Part shown: piece after piece, positions 20,212-30,250 of the stretch
How the letters are laid out: each line of letters opens with the position of its first letter
Numbering within the stretch: position 1 is the first letter of the stretch
Source: Snodgrassella alvi wkB2
Lineage (GTDB): Bacteria > Pseudomonadota > Gammaproteobacteria > Burkholderiales > Neisseriaceae
Assembly: GCF_000600005.1 (NCBI RefSeq)
Contig: NZ_CP007446.1
Location: forward strand, 1,452,894-1,516,893
Length of the DNA stretch: 64,000 nucleotides
Direction: 5' to 3'
The notes under the pieces: model-generated
Database searches by the model: none
Seen by the model: only the letters and a program-made list of their open reading frames with translations
Told to the model about the DNA's origin: nothing
Program-made: the position numbers and the translations under genes

Positions 20212-21063
20212 TTAAGCTGCTTTTTTATAAGTATAAGCGAATCCGACTGCGCCAATCACAATCATCGGCAGACTGAGCCATTGCCCCATAGACATATGCA
20301 TCGCCAGCAAACCCAGATAGTCATCAGGTTCACGCGCAAACTCAACAATAAACCTAAATACACCGTAGCCTAGTAAAAACAGCATAGATGCCTGCCCCAG
20401 CGGACGAGGTTTTTTGGTAAACAGCCACATAATCACAAACAGCACAATTCCTTCAAGCATAAATTCATACAGCTGTGAAGGATGGCGCGGTAGCATCTGA
20501 AATTTTTCCCATACCGGCAGCCATTTTTGCGGATCCTGCATCACCAGCGCAACATCATCATCATGCGCGTGCGGAAAACCCATTGCCCAGAAAGCATCAG
20601 CACTGGTAACACGCCCCCACAGCTCGCCGTTAATAAAATTACCGATACGGCCGCATGCCAGTCCGAGTGGTATCAGCGGCGCCACAAAATCGGCTACCGC
20701 CCAGAATTTAACCTTGTGTTTGCGGGAAAACAGCCACATGGCGACCAGCACTCCGATAAAGCCGCCATGAAACGACATACCACCCTGCCAGATTTTCAGA
20801 ATATCCAGCGGATGATTAAAATAGTACGCAGACTGATAAAACAACACATAGCCCAGACGCCCGCCCAGTATCACGCCGAATACACCCCAGGTAAATAAAT
20901 CTTCCAGCAATTCATTGGTAAATATGGTCTGCCCGCTTTTAATCCGTCTGCTTCCCAGCCAGATAAACAAACAAAAACCAACAATATAACTTAATGCGTA
21001 CCAGCGAATGGCCAGAGGACCCAGATGTATCAATACTGGATCAAAATTCGGATGGATCATCAT
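20212..21063 (-). CDS. lgt: Prolipoprotein diacylglyceryl transferase
   Basis: Attaches diacylglycerol from phosphatidylglycerol to the lipobox cysteine of prolipoproteins, the first step in lipoprotein maturation. The 283-residue, seven-helix membrane protein carries YALSYIVGF near the N-terminus (with the key Tyr), [22 protein letters not shown], and the signature [21 protein letters not shown]. Two ATG codons occur in tandem at the start; either is possible. Several of its likely substrates are encoded nearby (Ape1, LdcA, the NlpC/P60 protein and the paired lipoproteins). Confidence 0.95.
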   Translation of the reverse strand: MMIHPNFDPVLIHLGPLAIRWYALSYIVGFCLFIWLGSRRIKSGQTIFTNELLEDLFTWGVFGVILGGRLGYVLFYQSAYYFNHPLDILKIWQGGMSFHGGFIGVLVAMWLFSRKHKVKFWAVADFVAPLIPLGLACGRIGNFINGELWGRVTSADAFWAMGFPHAHDDDVALVMQDPQKWLPVWEKFQMLPRHPSQLYEFMLEGIVLFVIMWLFTKKPRPLGQASMLFLLGYGVFRFIVEFAREPDDYLGLLAMHMSMGQWLSLPMIVIGAVGFAYTYKKAA

Positions 21064-21370
21064 AAATTTAGCATTCCTCAGATATCCTGCTTATTTCATC
21101 AGTCACAACAGCCTGTCACCCTATTCTGAATAACAACCGGAATGACCAGAAATACCACAACCAAAATAACAGACAGTTTAACTCATATTAGCCAATCTAT
21201 GCGCCACTTTCCGCATTTCATCCCTTGATAGCAATACCGAACAGATTGAAATAGAAAAATTATTCATTTAATTGATTCAGTATTTATTGACAGCTGTTAT
21301 TAAGCAGCCTAATATAAAATATGTATTTTATATACATATTAAATTATACAAAATTTTCGGGAGAACAATC
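21064..21370. other. Divergent lgt/hmp intergenic region
   Basis: A 307-base gap. The half nearest hmp contains the NsrR-like operator described separately, so the hmp promoter must lie here. The half nearest lgt shows no motif I can name. No RNA gene was seen. Confidence 0.55.
21318..21340. promoter_or_regulatory. Probable NsrR operator upstream of hmp
   Basis: A 23-base inverted repeat with perfect 9-base arms AATATGTAT and ATACATATT around five central bases. Its length and 11-1-11 symmetry match the established NsrR box (AAGATGYATTT-n-AAATRCATCTT). It sits 30 bases before the hmp ATG, and nsrR itself is the next gene after hmp. Confidence 0.75.
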
Positions 21371-22588
21371 ATGCAACTTACTACCAGACAAATCGAACTG
21401 GTTCAGTCTACTATTCCAACCCTAAAGGAACACGGTGTTGAACTAACCCGCTACTTTTACAACAGGATGCTCACTAATAACCCCGACCTAAAAGAAATAT
21501 TTAACCTTGGCAACCAGCGCAATGATGCGCAACCACATGCACTGGCCAGTGCAGTATTGGCTTATGCTCAAAACATTACCAAATTACAGAACCTCGGCGA
21601 TGCAGTTAGTCAGATCGCTCACCGGCATGTCAGTCTGGATATTCAGCCGGATCAGTATCCAATTGTTGGTACCAATCTGCTGCACTCCATCAGTGAGGTA
21701 TTGAACGTCCCCATGGAAAGCGAACTGATAGAAGCATGGACTGCCGCTTATCAGCAACTGGCCGACATTCTTATTACCACAGAAGCAAATCTATATAAGA
21801 AACAAGATCAAACTGAAGGCGGCTGGAATGGCTGGAAAAAATTTAAAATAGTTGATAAGCAGATTGAAAGCAGCGAGATTACCTCTTTTTATCTGCAACC
21901 GGCAGACAACAGCCCGCTGCCGGAGTATAAGCCCGGTCAGTATATTTCCGTTCGGGTTATGGTACCTCAGCTAGGCATCCGGCAACCGCGTCAGTACTCA
22001 CTTTCCGACAGCAATCACCCGAACTATTTCCGCATCAGCGTCAAAAAAGAAATTGGTGACAAACAACATGCTGAAGGTTATGTGTCTACAACTCTGCATG
22101 AGCATTACCAAATCGGTGATGAACTGGAAGTAACCAACCCAACAGGTACTTTTATACTCCACCATCCGCATAAAAATACTGTTCTAATTAGCGCAGGTGT
22201 TGGTATCACACCCATGATTGCTATTCTGAATACCCTTGCCGCAGAAGAAAATCCGCATCAGCAAATCAGTTTTATTCATGCCTGCCGCAACAGTAATGTA
22301 CTGGCAATGCACCAGCATATCACCGAATTGCAGCAAAGCATGCCTAACCTGCGCAGCTATCTGGCCTGTGAAAACCCGGGTAAAGAATTAGCGGCTGATA
22401 AAATTGGTCGTCTGAATTTATCCGAGCTGGACAGCTCACTACTGCCTGCTGATGCAGACTATTATATTTGCGGCCCGATAGAATTTATGCATGCACAATA
22501 TCAGGCTCTGCGTGATTTACAAATACCACAAAACCAGATTTTCATGGAATTGTTCGGTACAGGCGGATTCAGCCAGCTGGCAGCATAA
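21371..22588 (+). CDS. hmp: Flavohemoprotein, nitric oxide dioxygenase
   Basis: Oxidises NO to nitrate with O2 and NAD(P)H, the main aerobic defence against NO. The 405 residues contain an N-terminal globin domain with IAHRHVSLDIQPDQYP (proximal His near 84), an FAD domain with RQYSLSDSNHPNYFRISVK near 206, and an NAD domain with SAGVGITPM near 275 and a C-terminal MELFGTGGF. The frame extends upstream to 21272, but the ATG at 21371 follows GGGAG and gives the standard N-terminus (QLTTRQIELVQSTIPTL). Expression is probably repressed by NsrR through the box at 21318-21340 and relieved by NO. Confidence 0.95.
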   Translation: MQLTTRQIELVQSTIPTLKEHGVELTRYFYNRMLTNNPDLKEIFNLGNQRNDAQPHALASAVLAYAQNITKLQNLGDAVSQIAHRHVSLDIQPDQYPIVGTNLLHSISEVLNVPMESELIEAWTAAYQQLADILITTEANLYKKQDQTEGGWNGWKKFKIVDKQIESSEITSFYLQPADNSPLPEYKPGQYISVRVMVPQLGIRQPRQYSLSDSNHPNYFRISVKKEIGDKQHAEGYVSTTLHEHYQIGDELEVTNPTGTFILHHPHKNTVLISAGVGITPMIAILNTLAAEENPHQQISFIHACRNSNVLAMHQHITELQQSMPNLRSYLACENPGKELAADKIGRLNLSELDSSLLPADADYYICGPIEFMHAQYQALRDLQIPQNQIFMELFGTGGFSQLAA

Positions 22589-22675
22589 TAACCATTTTGA
22601 AATTATTTAAACGAAATCTTTTCATGGCAGCTGAAAACAGGCAAAATTGACCTTCCATTAGTCTGACAGTCTGCC

Positions 22676-23125
22676 ATGCAATTAAACCGTTTTACCGATT
22701 TAGGCCTACGCGTATTATTAGCTTTACAATACCTGCCTGAGAACAGACTTTCTACCGTAGAAAGTCTGGCCAGACAGCTCAGCGTATCTAAAAATCATCT
22801 GGTAAAAATTGTATATTTCATGGCACAGAGCGGCTGGATTGATTCCTTTAAGGGCAGAAAAGGCGGTATAAAACTGGCTGAATCCAGCTATCAGCTCAAA
22901 CTGGGTGATATTGTTCAGGCACTGGAGCTGGCCTCATCAGAGACTCCTCATTTAATCAACTGCCGGCAACCCCCATGCTCAATGGCAGAGTTTTGCTATC
23001 TTCCCCAACTATTCAGCGAAGCGCAGCAAGCCTTTTATCATTCCCTGAACCGCTATACCCTCAGTCAGCTCAATGCTCCGGCTGATAATCAGGCAATTAT
23101 CAAATGGCTGGAGCAGCCAGAATAA
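22676..23125 (+). CDS. nsrR: NO-sensing Rrf2-family repressor NsrR
   Basis: Iron-sulfur transcriptional repressor that loses DNA binding when NO attacks its cluster. The 149-residue product has an N-terminal winged helix with MQLNRFTDLGLRVLLAL, VSKNHLVKIV (recognition helix) and GRKGGIKLAES (wing). The three cluster cysteines are Cys96, Cys101 and Cys107, with the same C-x4-C-x5-C spacing as in E. coli NsrR. It follows hmp by 87 bases on the same strand. The match of its N-terminus and cysteine spacing, together with the NsrR-type box before hmp, favours NsrR over IscR, which has a different cysteine arrangement. Confidence 0.93.
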   Translation: MQLNRFTDLGLRVLLALQYLPENRLSTVESLARQLSVSKNHLVKIVYFMAQSGWIDSFKGRKGGIKLAESSYQLKLGDIVQALELASSETPHLINCRQPPCSMAEFCYLPQLFSEAQQAFYHSLNRYTLSQLNAPADNQAIIKWLEQPE

Positions 23126-23166
23126 ATCAGCTGAAAATTCAAGCTAACAAATTACTCCCTGAATAA

Positions 23167-24354
23167 TCACATTGTATCTTCGGTTTCAGATGTAGAATCA
23201 TTAGCAGGCGCAGCAGATCCGTTAAGTAAACCCTCAACGGCAGGCGGTTGCGGAAGCAGCGTATTTAAAGCCAGTACAGAAGGATTCAAAACCGGATAAT
23301 CACTGAAATCAATCTGATAACCACCATTACTGGTAGAATACAAACTTGCTTTGGCGCCCAGAGGAAAGGTAACCTTATCAGTAATATGCCCAAAAGGAAA
23401 TCCGGTTAGTACCGGAACCTTTGTCAGCCTTGCCATCGTCTGAATCACAGAATTCAAAGTATAACTACTATCATAGACATCACGAATCGAGCCCATACGG
23501 AAATTACCCAGAATAATTGCCTGCTGTCGTGCAAGTACTCCGCTCAGATACAACGTCTGAAGCATGCGTTCTATCCGGTATGGCTGTTCACCCACATCTT
23601 CAATAAACAAAATACCGCCATTCACCTGTGGCATAAATTGAGAGCCGGCGAGCGCAGATAACACACTCAGATTGCCTCCCCACAAAATACCCTCAGCCCG
23701 TATCTGATAATTCTGCATATCGGCAACTGTAACCGACATTTTCGGATTACAGCTGTTCTCAATAAAAGAACGGGTGGTAAATAAACTCATCTGTGGTTTG
23801 CCAAACTCGCTATACAGCATTGGTCCGGCAAAGCTGCACATTTTCCCCTGAGCCAGCAATGCCAGTTGCACAGCGGTAACATCACTGTAGCCATACAGTA
23901 AAGTGCCCTGCTCACGCATTCTTGCACCCAGAGAAGACCAGTTAACCAGAGGCAGAATACGCATCGCCCCGTATCCACCACGCAGCCCCATCAGCACCTT
24001 CGGTACAGGTACCCGGCCGATAGCAACATCCTGCAAATCTGCAGCGCGCTCAGCATCACTGCCGGAAAAACGCTGATAGCGACGCATAAACGCCTGCTGA
24101 TTACTCACGGCAAAACCGGCTATAGCCAGACGCTGGGCTGCCAGCTCACTCCGGCTGACACTTTCACCAAATCCGGAACAGGCAAAAATACGCATAGTAT
24201 TAAGATTATTATTGGTTTGCACAGGTACTTTAGGTGTTGATGCTGTTTTGACGTCAGGCTTCGGATTGCTGCGACAAGCCTGCAACAGACCGGCACCTGC
24301 AAAAGCAGCGCCGGCACGCAGAAAATTACGACGGCTATTTTGTTGAGTATCCAT
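23167..24354 (-). CDS. ldcA: LD-carboxypeptidase (S66 family), Tat-exported lipoprotein
   Basis: Predicted to remove the terminal D-Ala from muramoyl tetrapeptides during peptidoglycan recycling or remodelling. The 395-residue form starts MDTQQNSRRNFLRAG, a twin-arginine signal followed by the lipobox LLQAC, which implies export and lipidation rather than the cytoplasmic location of E. coli LdcA. Family motifs are LRGGYGAMRIL, YGYSDVTAVQLAL (nucleophilic Ser), WGGNLSVLSALAG, LFIEDVGEQPYRIERML and FPFGHITDKVTFPLG (Glu and His of the triad region). A longer frame reaches 24447, but AGGAAGT before the ATG at 24354 and the signal sequence set this start. Confidence 0.88.
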   Translation of the reverse strand: MDTQQNSRRNFLRAGAAFAGAGLLQACRSNPKPDVKTASTPKVPVQTNNNLNTMRIFACSGFGESVSRSELAAQRLAIAGFAVSNQQAFMRRYQRFSGSDAERAADLQDVAIGRVPVPKVLMGLRGGYGAMRILPLVNWSSLGARMREQGTLLYGYSDVTAVQLALLAQGKMCSFAGPMLYSEFGKPQMSLFTTRSFIENSCNPKMSVTVADMQNYQIRAEGILWGGNLSVLSALAGSQFMPQVNGGILFIEDVGEQPYRIERMLQTLYLSGVLARQQAIILGNFRMGSIRDVYDSSYTLNSVIQTMARLTKVPVLTGFPFGHITDKVTFPLGAKASLYSTSNGGYQIDFSDYPVLNPSVLALNTLLPQPPAVEGLLNGSAAPANDSTSETEDTM

Positions 24355-24523
24355 AAAACTCACTTCCTGATCCGGCAGATTGTCCGGACAAAAATATATG
24401 GGCCATTGTAAAAGTAATTCATTCTGATTAACAATAGTCAGAACCAAAATTATTTATGCCGGTACAAACCGGCTAAGGCTTACTATATCCCTGTTTACAA
24501 AGAATAGCAGCAAAAAAATAGCA

Positions 24524-24550
24524 AAAAGGCATGTCACTGCCATGCCTTTT
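24524..24550 (-). terminator. Terminator downstream of pepD
   Basis: AAAAGGCATG and CATGCCTTTT arms around a seven-base loop, followed by T residues on the minus strand, directly after the pepD stop. Confidence 0.85.
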
Positions 24551-24571
24551 CAGTACCAACCGACAACCTGA

Positions 24572-26014
24572 TTACTGCCGTGGCGGTATAGATTTGAGTA
24601 AATCCAGCAAAACAGACCAGCATTCAGCCACAGCTTTAATTTCTACCCGCTCTTTAGGAGAATGTGCTGCACGTATTGTCGGTCCGAATGACACCATATC
24701 CAGATGAGGTGCTTTACCACTGAGAATCCCGCATTCCAGTCCGGCATGAATAATCTGCAACGGTGGCTGTTTACCATAGTGACGGGCAAAAATAGTGCTG
24801 GTTAGTTTCAGTAAAGGAGAGTCTGCATTCGGTGCCCAGCCCGGATAATCTGCTGTTAACTCCAGATTTGCCCCGGCCATTCGCGCTAATGCAGCCAGAC
24901 GCAAACTGAATTCATCTTTAGGTGTTTCCAGAAGCGAACGCATCAGACAATGTATCAGTAAACCATCGGTTCCGGTTTTCACTTCCCCCATATTAGAAGA
25001 AGTTTCCACAATCCCCTTAAACTGCTCACTCATGCGCATTACACCATTGGGCACAGCCAGCAGCAAATCAAGCGCTTTCTGAGTGCTTTCCAAAGTAGCG
25101 GCCTGAGTCAGATCCTCTGCCGGTAAAACTTCAATATCCAACTGTGTTTCTTCTGCCCATTCTGCAGCAATAAAAGCAGCAATTGGTGCAACAGCTGTAC
25201 GTGCTGTATCAGCGTCCAGGCCAATCACAGCCTGAGCCTCACGCGTGATTACATTGCGCAGCTCGCCACCCTGCCATGAACCCAGAGCAAAAGGTATCTG
25301 TGCATACAAACCGGACAGCACCCGTGCCAGCAATACATTAGCATTGGCATGATTTTTATCAATATCCACGCCTGAATGACCACCGCGCAAACCGGACACC
25401 CGAACAGTACATGCAGACAGCTTACCGGCTTGCCAGTTCAGAGGTAAGGTCATACTGGCATCACGACCACCTGCACAACCAATAAAAATCTCACCCGCTT
25501 CTTCGGTATCCAGATTAATCAGATAGGGCATCTGCAACCAATCCGCACTTAGCGCTTCTGCTCCGCCCATACCGATTTCTTCTTCAACCGTAACAATCAG
25601 CGTTAATTCAGGATGCGCAATATCTTCACTGAATATTACTGCCAGCCCCATAGCCAGACCGATACCATTATCAGCACCGAGGGTCGTGTCATTAGCCCAA
25701 ACCCAGCCTTCTTTAATCTGGGTCTGCACCGGATCACGCTGAAAATCATGCTGCGAATCAGCACCTTTTTGTGCCACCATATCCATATGCGCCTGAATGG
25801 CTACCGGCACACAATTTTCCATACCCGCAGTGGCAGGTTTGCAAATACGCAAATTTCCCTTAGCATCAATATCTGTTTTCAGAGCATGTTCTTGTGCTGC
25901 CTTAACCAGCATTTCCCGCACAGCCTGTTCATGAAATGTCGGACGCGGTACCGCACACAAACGCGCAAACCACTGCCATACCGGCTGCGGCTGTAATTGT
26001 TCAATTTCACTCAT
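24572..26014 (-). CDS. pepD: Aminoacyl-histidine dipeptidase (peptidase D, M20 family)
   Basis: Cytosolic dinuclear-zinc dipeptidase (carnosinase/PepD type), 480 residues. The catalytic N-terminus and metal ligands are in order: VAIQAHMDMVAQKG (His and Asp), TTLGADNGIGLAMG (bridging Asp), VTVEEEIGMGGAEAL (general-base Glu and ligand), LINLDTEEAGEIFIGCAGG, and the C-terminal GPTIRAAHSPKERV (last His). GLRGGHSGVDI belongs to the dimerisation lid domain. The length is typical. It is followed by its own terminator and preceded by a 72-base gap carrying a GGCAGCCTGAA element. Confidence 0.93.
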   Translation of the reverse strand: MSEIEQLQPQPVWQWFARLCAVPRPTFHEQAVREMLVKAAQEHALKTDIDAKGNLRICKPATAGMENCVPVAIQAHMDMVAQKGADSQHDFQRDPVQTQIKEGWVWANDTTLGADNGIGLAMGLAVIFSEDIAHPELTLIVTVEEEIGMGGAEALSADWLQMPYLINLDTEEAGEIFIGCAGGRDASMTLPLNWQAGKLSACTVRVSGLRGGHSGVDIDKNHANANVLLARVLSGLYAQIPFALGSWQGGELRNVITREAQAVIGLDADTARTAVAPIAAFIAAEWAEETQLDIEVLPAEDLTQAATLESTQKALDLLLAVPNGVMRMSEQFKGIVETSSNMGEVKTGTDGLLIHCLMRSLLETPKDEFSLRLAALARMAGANLELTADYPGWAPNADSPLLKLTSTIFARHYGKQPPLQIIHAGLECGILSGKAPHLDMVSFGPTIRAAHSPKERVEIKAVAECWSVLLDLLKSIPPRQ

Positions 26015-26055
26015 AACATTATCCAGTCACATATAAAACAAATCAGGCCACCATA

Positions 26056-26067
26056 TGGCAGCCTGAA
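26056..26067 (+). repeat. DUS-like 12-mer
   Basis: TGGCAGCCTGAA, one base different from the Kingella-type uptake-sequence dialect AGGCAGCCTGAA. It lies in the 72-base gap between ubiE and pepD, inside an imperfect palindrome centred on CCATATGG. Confidence 0.5.
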
Positions 26068-26086
26068 CACAGTGTCAACTGACAAA

Positions 26087-26824
26087 CTAAAACTTAACCC
26101 CTTTATGCAAAGCCACCACGCCAGCGGTTAAATTATGATAATTCACACTATCAAATCCTACATCCAGCATCATTTTTCTTAACGTTTCCTGATCAGGATG
26201 CATACGGATTGATTCTGCCAGATACTGATAGCTGTCTGCATCTTTGGCAATCAGCTTACCCATCAGCGGCAGCATCTTAAATGAATATAAATCATAAACC
26301 GGCTTGAGCGGCTTGAATACATGAGAAAATTCCAGTACCAGCAAAGTACCGCCGGGTTGTAAAACGCGATACATTTCCGCCAGTGCCACTTCTTTATGCG
26401 TCATATTACGCAAACCAAACGATACCGACACCAGATTAAAATAATTATCCGGAAAAGGCAGTTTTTCTGCATCACACAGAGCCACCGGCAATGCCAGCCC
26501 TTCATTAAGCAAACGATCCCTACCCACTGTCAGCATAGAAGAATTAATATCAGTAAGCCAGACTTCACCGCTGCGTCCTACCCGTCTAGCCCAGCCGCGC
26601 GACAAATCACCTGAACCGCCGGCAATATCCAGTACCTTATCGCCTTTACGTACCGGAGCTGTGGTAATGGTAAAGTGCTTCCAGATCCGGTGTAAACCGC
26701 CGGACATCACATCATTCATCACATCATAGTTTTTGGCCACCGAATGGAATACACCGGCAACACGACCCGCTTTTTCATCTTCATCAACAGTTTGATAACC
26801 AAAATGAGTTTTGTGATCGCTCAT
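26087..26824 (-). CDS. ubiE: Ubiquinone/menaquinone biosynthesis C-methyltransferase
   Basis: SAM-dependent C-methylation of the quinone ring. The 245-residue product has [15 protein letters not shown] at the N-terminus, [16 protein letters not shown] motif [21 protein letters not shown], the [11 protein letters not shown] segment and the signature [16 protein letters not shown]. The C-terminal [22 protein letters not shown] and [16 protein letters not shown] are standard. It follows the DUF971 gene on the minus strand; that pairing is common in beta-proteobacteria. Confidence 0.96.
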   Translation of the reverse strand: MSDHKTHFGYQTVDEDEKAGRVAGVFHSVAKNYDVMNDVMSGGLHRIWKHFTITTAPVRKGDKVLDIAGGSGDLSRGWARRVGRSGEVWLTDINSSMLTVGRDRLLNEGLALPVALCDAEKLPFPDNYFNLVSVSFGLRNMTHKEVALAEMYRVLQPGGTLLVLEFSHVFKPLKPVYDLYSFKMLPLMGKLIAKDADSYQYLAESIRMHPDQETLRKMMLDVGFDSVNYHNLTAGVVALHKGVKF

Positions 26825-26893
26825 ACCACACTTTCAGAATTAAATATTGCCCAAATAAACTTATCCGGCTGCCTGCATCCGAATAACCGCAAA

Positions 26894-27253
26894 TCAGTCG
26901 GGGTCACGGCTGGCACCGGCAAGAAGTAACTGCTTTTCATAACCTGCCCAGAGTTCTGCCTGACTAACAGCCAGATCATACAAATAATCCCAGTCATACA
27001 ACCCTGTATCATGTCCGTCTGAAAATGCAATACGCAAAGCATAATTACCAACCTGAGACAAAGCAGTAATCGTTACATCACGCTTACCTGTCTGTAATAC
27101 TTCCTGCCCCGCCGCGTGACCGCGCACTTCAGCACTGGGTGAAAATACCCGCAGAAACTCAGCCTCAAGCTCATATGTTTTTGCTCCGTAAACCAGCCGT
27201 AATCTCTGCCGGTTCTGACTTAAGCGGATTTCAGCTGGTACCATATCCTGCAT
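26894..27253 (-). CDS. DUF971 / gamma-butyrobetaine-hydroxylase-like N-terminal domain protein
   Basis: A small protein of 119 residues made of one DUF971 domain. The conserved core is RLVYGAKTYELEAEFLRVFSPSAEVRGH, followed by VTITALSQVGNYALRIAFSDGHDTGLYDWDYLYDL. The domain is a zinc-finger-like fold found alone in many beta- and gamma-proteobacteria or fused to eukaryotic butyrobetaine hydroxylases; a role in iron-sulfur protein maturation has been proposed for family members but cannot be read here. A GTG start at 27274 is possible (seven residues longer), but the ATG at 27253 lies after GGAAAA and is preferred. It is upstream of ubiE with a 69-base gap. Confidence 0.85.
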   Translation of the reverse strand: MQDMVPAEIRLSQNRQRLRLVYGAKTYELEAEFLRVFSPSAEVRGHAAGQEVLQTGKRDVTITALSQVGNYALRIAFSDGHDTGLYDWDYLYDLAVSQAELWAGYEKQLLLAGASRDPD

Positions 27254-27434
27254 ATAACTATTTTTTTCCGTCACAAGACATTAACAAACTATACCTATTC
27301 TAACCTAATATACCACTTACTGCCCAATCAGATTAAATACATAAGCCGGCAGCAACAGCCGCAACAGACCCTTTGCAAGGCAAAGCTTAAAGAAGTATAT
27401 TAATCCTGCTCAATAATCAGCGAAAGAATACACC

Positions 27435-28226
27435 ATGCAAACAGCAGCCATCATTGAATATATTGTTAACTGGTTACGTGATTATGCCACTCAGGCAAAA
27501 TGCAAAGGTTTTGTTGTAGGCGTTTCCGGCGGTATCGATTCTGCCGTAGTCTCAACTCTTGCTGCCAGAACAGGCTTGCCCACATTAGTACTGGAACTGC
27601 CTATTCATCAGAAAGTTAATCAGATAGCACGGGCACAGGAGCATATTCGTCAGCTGAAAAGCCGTTATAACAACATAGAAGAACACTGGGTAGACCTTAC
27701 CCGCACCTTTGACTCATTTACCATGGCGGTAGACATTGGTGACAATAAAGATGAACAAACCCAGCTGGCACTGGCCAATGCACGCAGCCGCCTGCGCATG
27801 ATTGCACTATATTACTACGCTCAGGAACGCGGCCTGCTTGTGGTCGGAACCGGTAATAAAGTAGAAGATTTCGGCGTCGGGTTCTTTACCAAATACGGCG
27901 ATGGCGGCGTAGATCTCAGCCCGATTGCCGATCTGCTTAAAAGTCAGGTATATACACTGGCTGAAGAACTGAACATAGATCAGAATATCATTGATGCTCC
28001 GCCTACGGATGGATTATGGGATGCCGATAAAACCGATGAAGAGCAAATTGGTGCAACCTATCCTGAGCTCGAATGGGCTATGAGTGTCTACGATACTCAT
28101 AAAATAGACGATTTTACCGGCCGCGAGCGCGAAGTATTTGCTATTTATGAACGTTATCATCGTGCCATGCAGCATAAAATCAACCCGATTCCGGTATGCA
28201 AGATTCCGGACGAATTACTTAAATAA
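27435..28226 (+). CDS. nadE: NH3-dependent NAD+ synthetase
   Basis: Amidates nicotinic acid adenine dinucleotide to NAD+. The 263-residue protein contains only the synthetase domain: the PP-loop SGGIDSAVVS at residues 31-40, ANARSRLRMIALYYYAQ, VVGTGNKVEDFGVGFFTKYGDGG and DLSPIADLLKSQVYTLAEEL, and the C-terminal PPTDGLWDADKTDEEQIGATY. No glutaminase domain is fused, so free ammonia should be the donor. It is divergent from the DUF971/ubiE pair and ends at a strong terminator. Confidence 0.94.
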   Translation: MQTAAIIEYIVNWLRDYATQAKCKGFVVGVSGGIDSAVVSTLAARTGLPTLVLELPIHQKVNQIARAQEHIRQLKSRYNNIEEHWVDLTRTFDSFTMAVDIGDNKDEQTQLALANARSRLRMIALYYYAQERGLLVVGTGNKVEDFGVGFFTKYGDGGVDLSPIADLLKSQVYTLAEELNIDQNIIDAPPTDGLWDADKTDEEQIGATYPELEWAMSVYDTHKIDDFTGREREVFAIYERYHRAMQHKINPIPVCKIPDELLK

Positions 28227-28228
28227 TA

Positions 28229-28260
28229 GAAAAAACCAGATTGCAAAATCTGGTTTTTTA
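28229..28260 (+). terminator. Terminator after nadE
   Basis: AAAAAACCAGATT and its complement around GCAA, followed by TTTTTT. It starts three bases after the stop codon. Confidence 0.9.
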
Positions 28261-28374
28261 TTTAGTAATCTTCAAATTGCAACCATAATTACATTATCAA
28301 ATCAGATTATTATTTTTTAATAATAATCAGCCAAAACCAGACGCACAACATCCGGTCTGTACACATGTAAAATA

Positions 28375-30093
28375 TTAATTACGGCTGAATAAAGCACAAA
28401 TATGCGGCACTACTGCATCAACGGCCAGCTCAGTAGCTTCAGTATCCCTGCGTGCCTGATACTCTACCTTACCCGCTTTCAGACCACGGTCACCAATCAC
28501 AATCCGGTGCGGAATACCAATCAGCTCAGAATCATGCAGTAATACACCGGAACGTTCATCACGATCGTCCAGCAGCACATCTATTCCGGCCTGCTGCAAT
28601 TGCGCATACAAATTATCTGCGGCAGCTTTTACATCAGCTGACTTTTTATAATTCATCGGCACAATCACCACCGTAAACGGTGCCATAGCTTCTGTCCAGA
28701 TAATACCGCGTTCATCATTATTCTGTTCAATTGCCGCAGCAATCACACGCGTAATCCCGATACCATAACACCCCATTTCCAGCACAACATTTTTACCGTT
28801 CTGATCCAGAACAGTAGCCTGCATAGCTTCAGAATACTTAGTCCGTAACTGGAACACATGGCCAACCTCAATTCCGCGGGCCAGCTTCAGACTTCCGGTT
28901 CCACATGGACTAGGATCACCGGCGATTACTTCGCGTAAATCAGCAAATTCCGGTTCTGCTGCATCACGGCCAAAATTAAAGCCTGTGTAATGATGATCGT
29001 CTTCATTAGCACCAATTACCCAGTCTGCAGATTTTGCAGTAGCAAAATCGGCGTATACCTTACCCTTAAAGCCCACAGGACCAAGCGAACCACCATGTGC
29101 GCCATTGAAAGCTGCTTCAATAGCTGCCACAGAAGCCATAGTTAACGGTACTTTTACTCCTGCCAGCTTCTCAGCCTTGATTTCATTCAGATGATGATCT
29201 CCGCGAACCAGCAGCAATACTACCGTTCCCTCTTCTTCACCCTCAACAACCAGCGATTTCAGAGTTTGCTCAACCGGAATGTTTAAAAATGCCACTAAAT
29301 CTTCAATACTGCGTACATTCGGCGTATGAACTTTGCTTAAAGCCTGCCCTGCACTCCGGCGTTCTCCTGATAATGGCAAAGTAGCAGCCAACTCAACATT
29401 AGCTGCATAGTCAGATGTATCACTATAGGCAATAACATCCTCACCACTTTCCGCCAGAACCTGAAACTCATGCGACCCCGTTCCGCCAATACTGCCGGTA
29501 TCTGCTGCCACAGGACGATAATCCAGTCCCAGCCGGTCAAAAACGCGGCAATAGGCATCAAACATATCCCGATAAGTCTGTTGCAATGATTCAAATGAGG
29601 TATGGAATGAATAAGCATCTTTCATAACAAACTCACGGGCACGCATTACCCCGAACCGTGGCCGTACCTCATCCCTGAATTTAGTCTGAATATGATAAAA
29701 ATTCAGTGGCAGCTGCTTGTAGCTGCGAATTTCACTGCGCACAATATCCGTAATTACTTCCTCACAAGTCGGCCCCATACAGAACTCACGTTCGTGACGA
29801 TCAGTAATACGCAATAATTCCTTACCATAAAATGCCCAGCGGCCGCTTTCCTGCCACAATTCAGCAGGCTGAACTACCGGCATCAGCAATTCAATCGACC
29901 CGGCACGATTCATCTCTTCCCGCACAATATGTTCAACCTTGCGCAGTACCCGCAACCCCATCGGCATCCATGTATACAATCCGCTGGCCAGACGCCGGAT
30001 CATTCCGGTACGCAGCATAAGCTTATGGCTGGCCAACTCCGCTTCGGCCGGAGCCTCTTTTAACGTTGAAATATAAAACTGACTGGCTTTCAT
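28375..30093 (-). CDS. proS: Prolyl-tRNA synthetase
   Basis: Class II aminoacyl-tRNA synthetase charging tRNA-Pro, 572 residues of the bacterial type. The catalytic core carries motif 1 ([24 protein letters not shown]), motif 2 ([27 protein letters not shown] region) and motif 3 near [17 protein letters not shown]. The INS editing domain lies between motifs 2 and 3 ([33 protein letters not shown]). The C-terminal anticodon-binding domain includes [31 protein letters not shown] extension four residues upstream exists, but GGAG directly before the ATG at 30093 fixes the start ([13 protein letters not shown]). Confidence 0.96.
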   Translation of the reverse strand: MKASQFYISTLKEAPAEAELASHKLMLRTGMIRRLASGLYTWMPMGLRVLRKVEHIVREEMNRAGSIELLMPVVQPAELWQESGRWAFYGKELLRITDRHEREFCMGPTCEEVITDIVRSEIRSYKQLPLNFYHIQTKFRDEVRPRFGVMRAREFVMKDAYSFHTSFESLQQTYRDMFDAYCRVFDRLGLDYRPVAADTGSIGGTGSHEFQVLAESGEDVIAYSDTSDYAANVELAATLPLSGERRSAGQALSKVHTPNVRSIEDLVAFLNIPVEQTLKSLVVEGEEEGTVVLLLVRGDHHLNEIKAEKLAGVKVPLTMASVAAIEAAFNGAHGGSLGPVGFKGKVYADFATAKSADWVIGANEDDHHYTGFNFGRDAAEPEFADLREVIAGDPSPCGTGSLKLARGIEVGHVFQLRTKYSEAMQATVLDQNGKNVVLEMGCYGIGITRVIAAAIEQNNDERGIIWTEAMAPFTVVIVPMNYKKSADVKAAADNLYAQLQQAGIDVLLDDRDERSGVLLHDSELIGIPHRIVIGDRGLKAGKVEYQARRDTEATELAVDAVVPHICALFSRN

Positions 30094-30250
30094 ATATATC
30101 TCCAAAAACAGCCGCCATTGTACCAGTCTCCGCGCAGTAAAAAAGCCAATATCTTATACCTGAATAAACAAAATCAGCTTTAAATAATTACCCTGAGTAA
30201 AAGCCCGCAGACGTGATATGATAAACCTTATTTATCTGAATCTGTGCACC

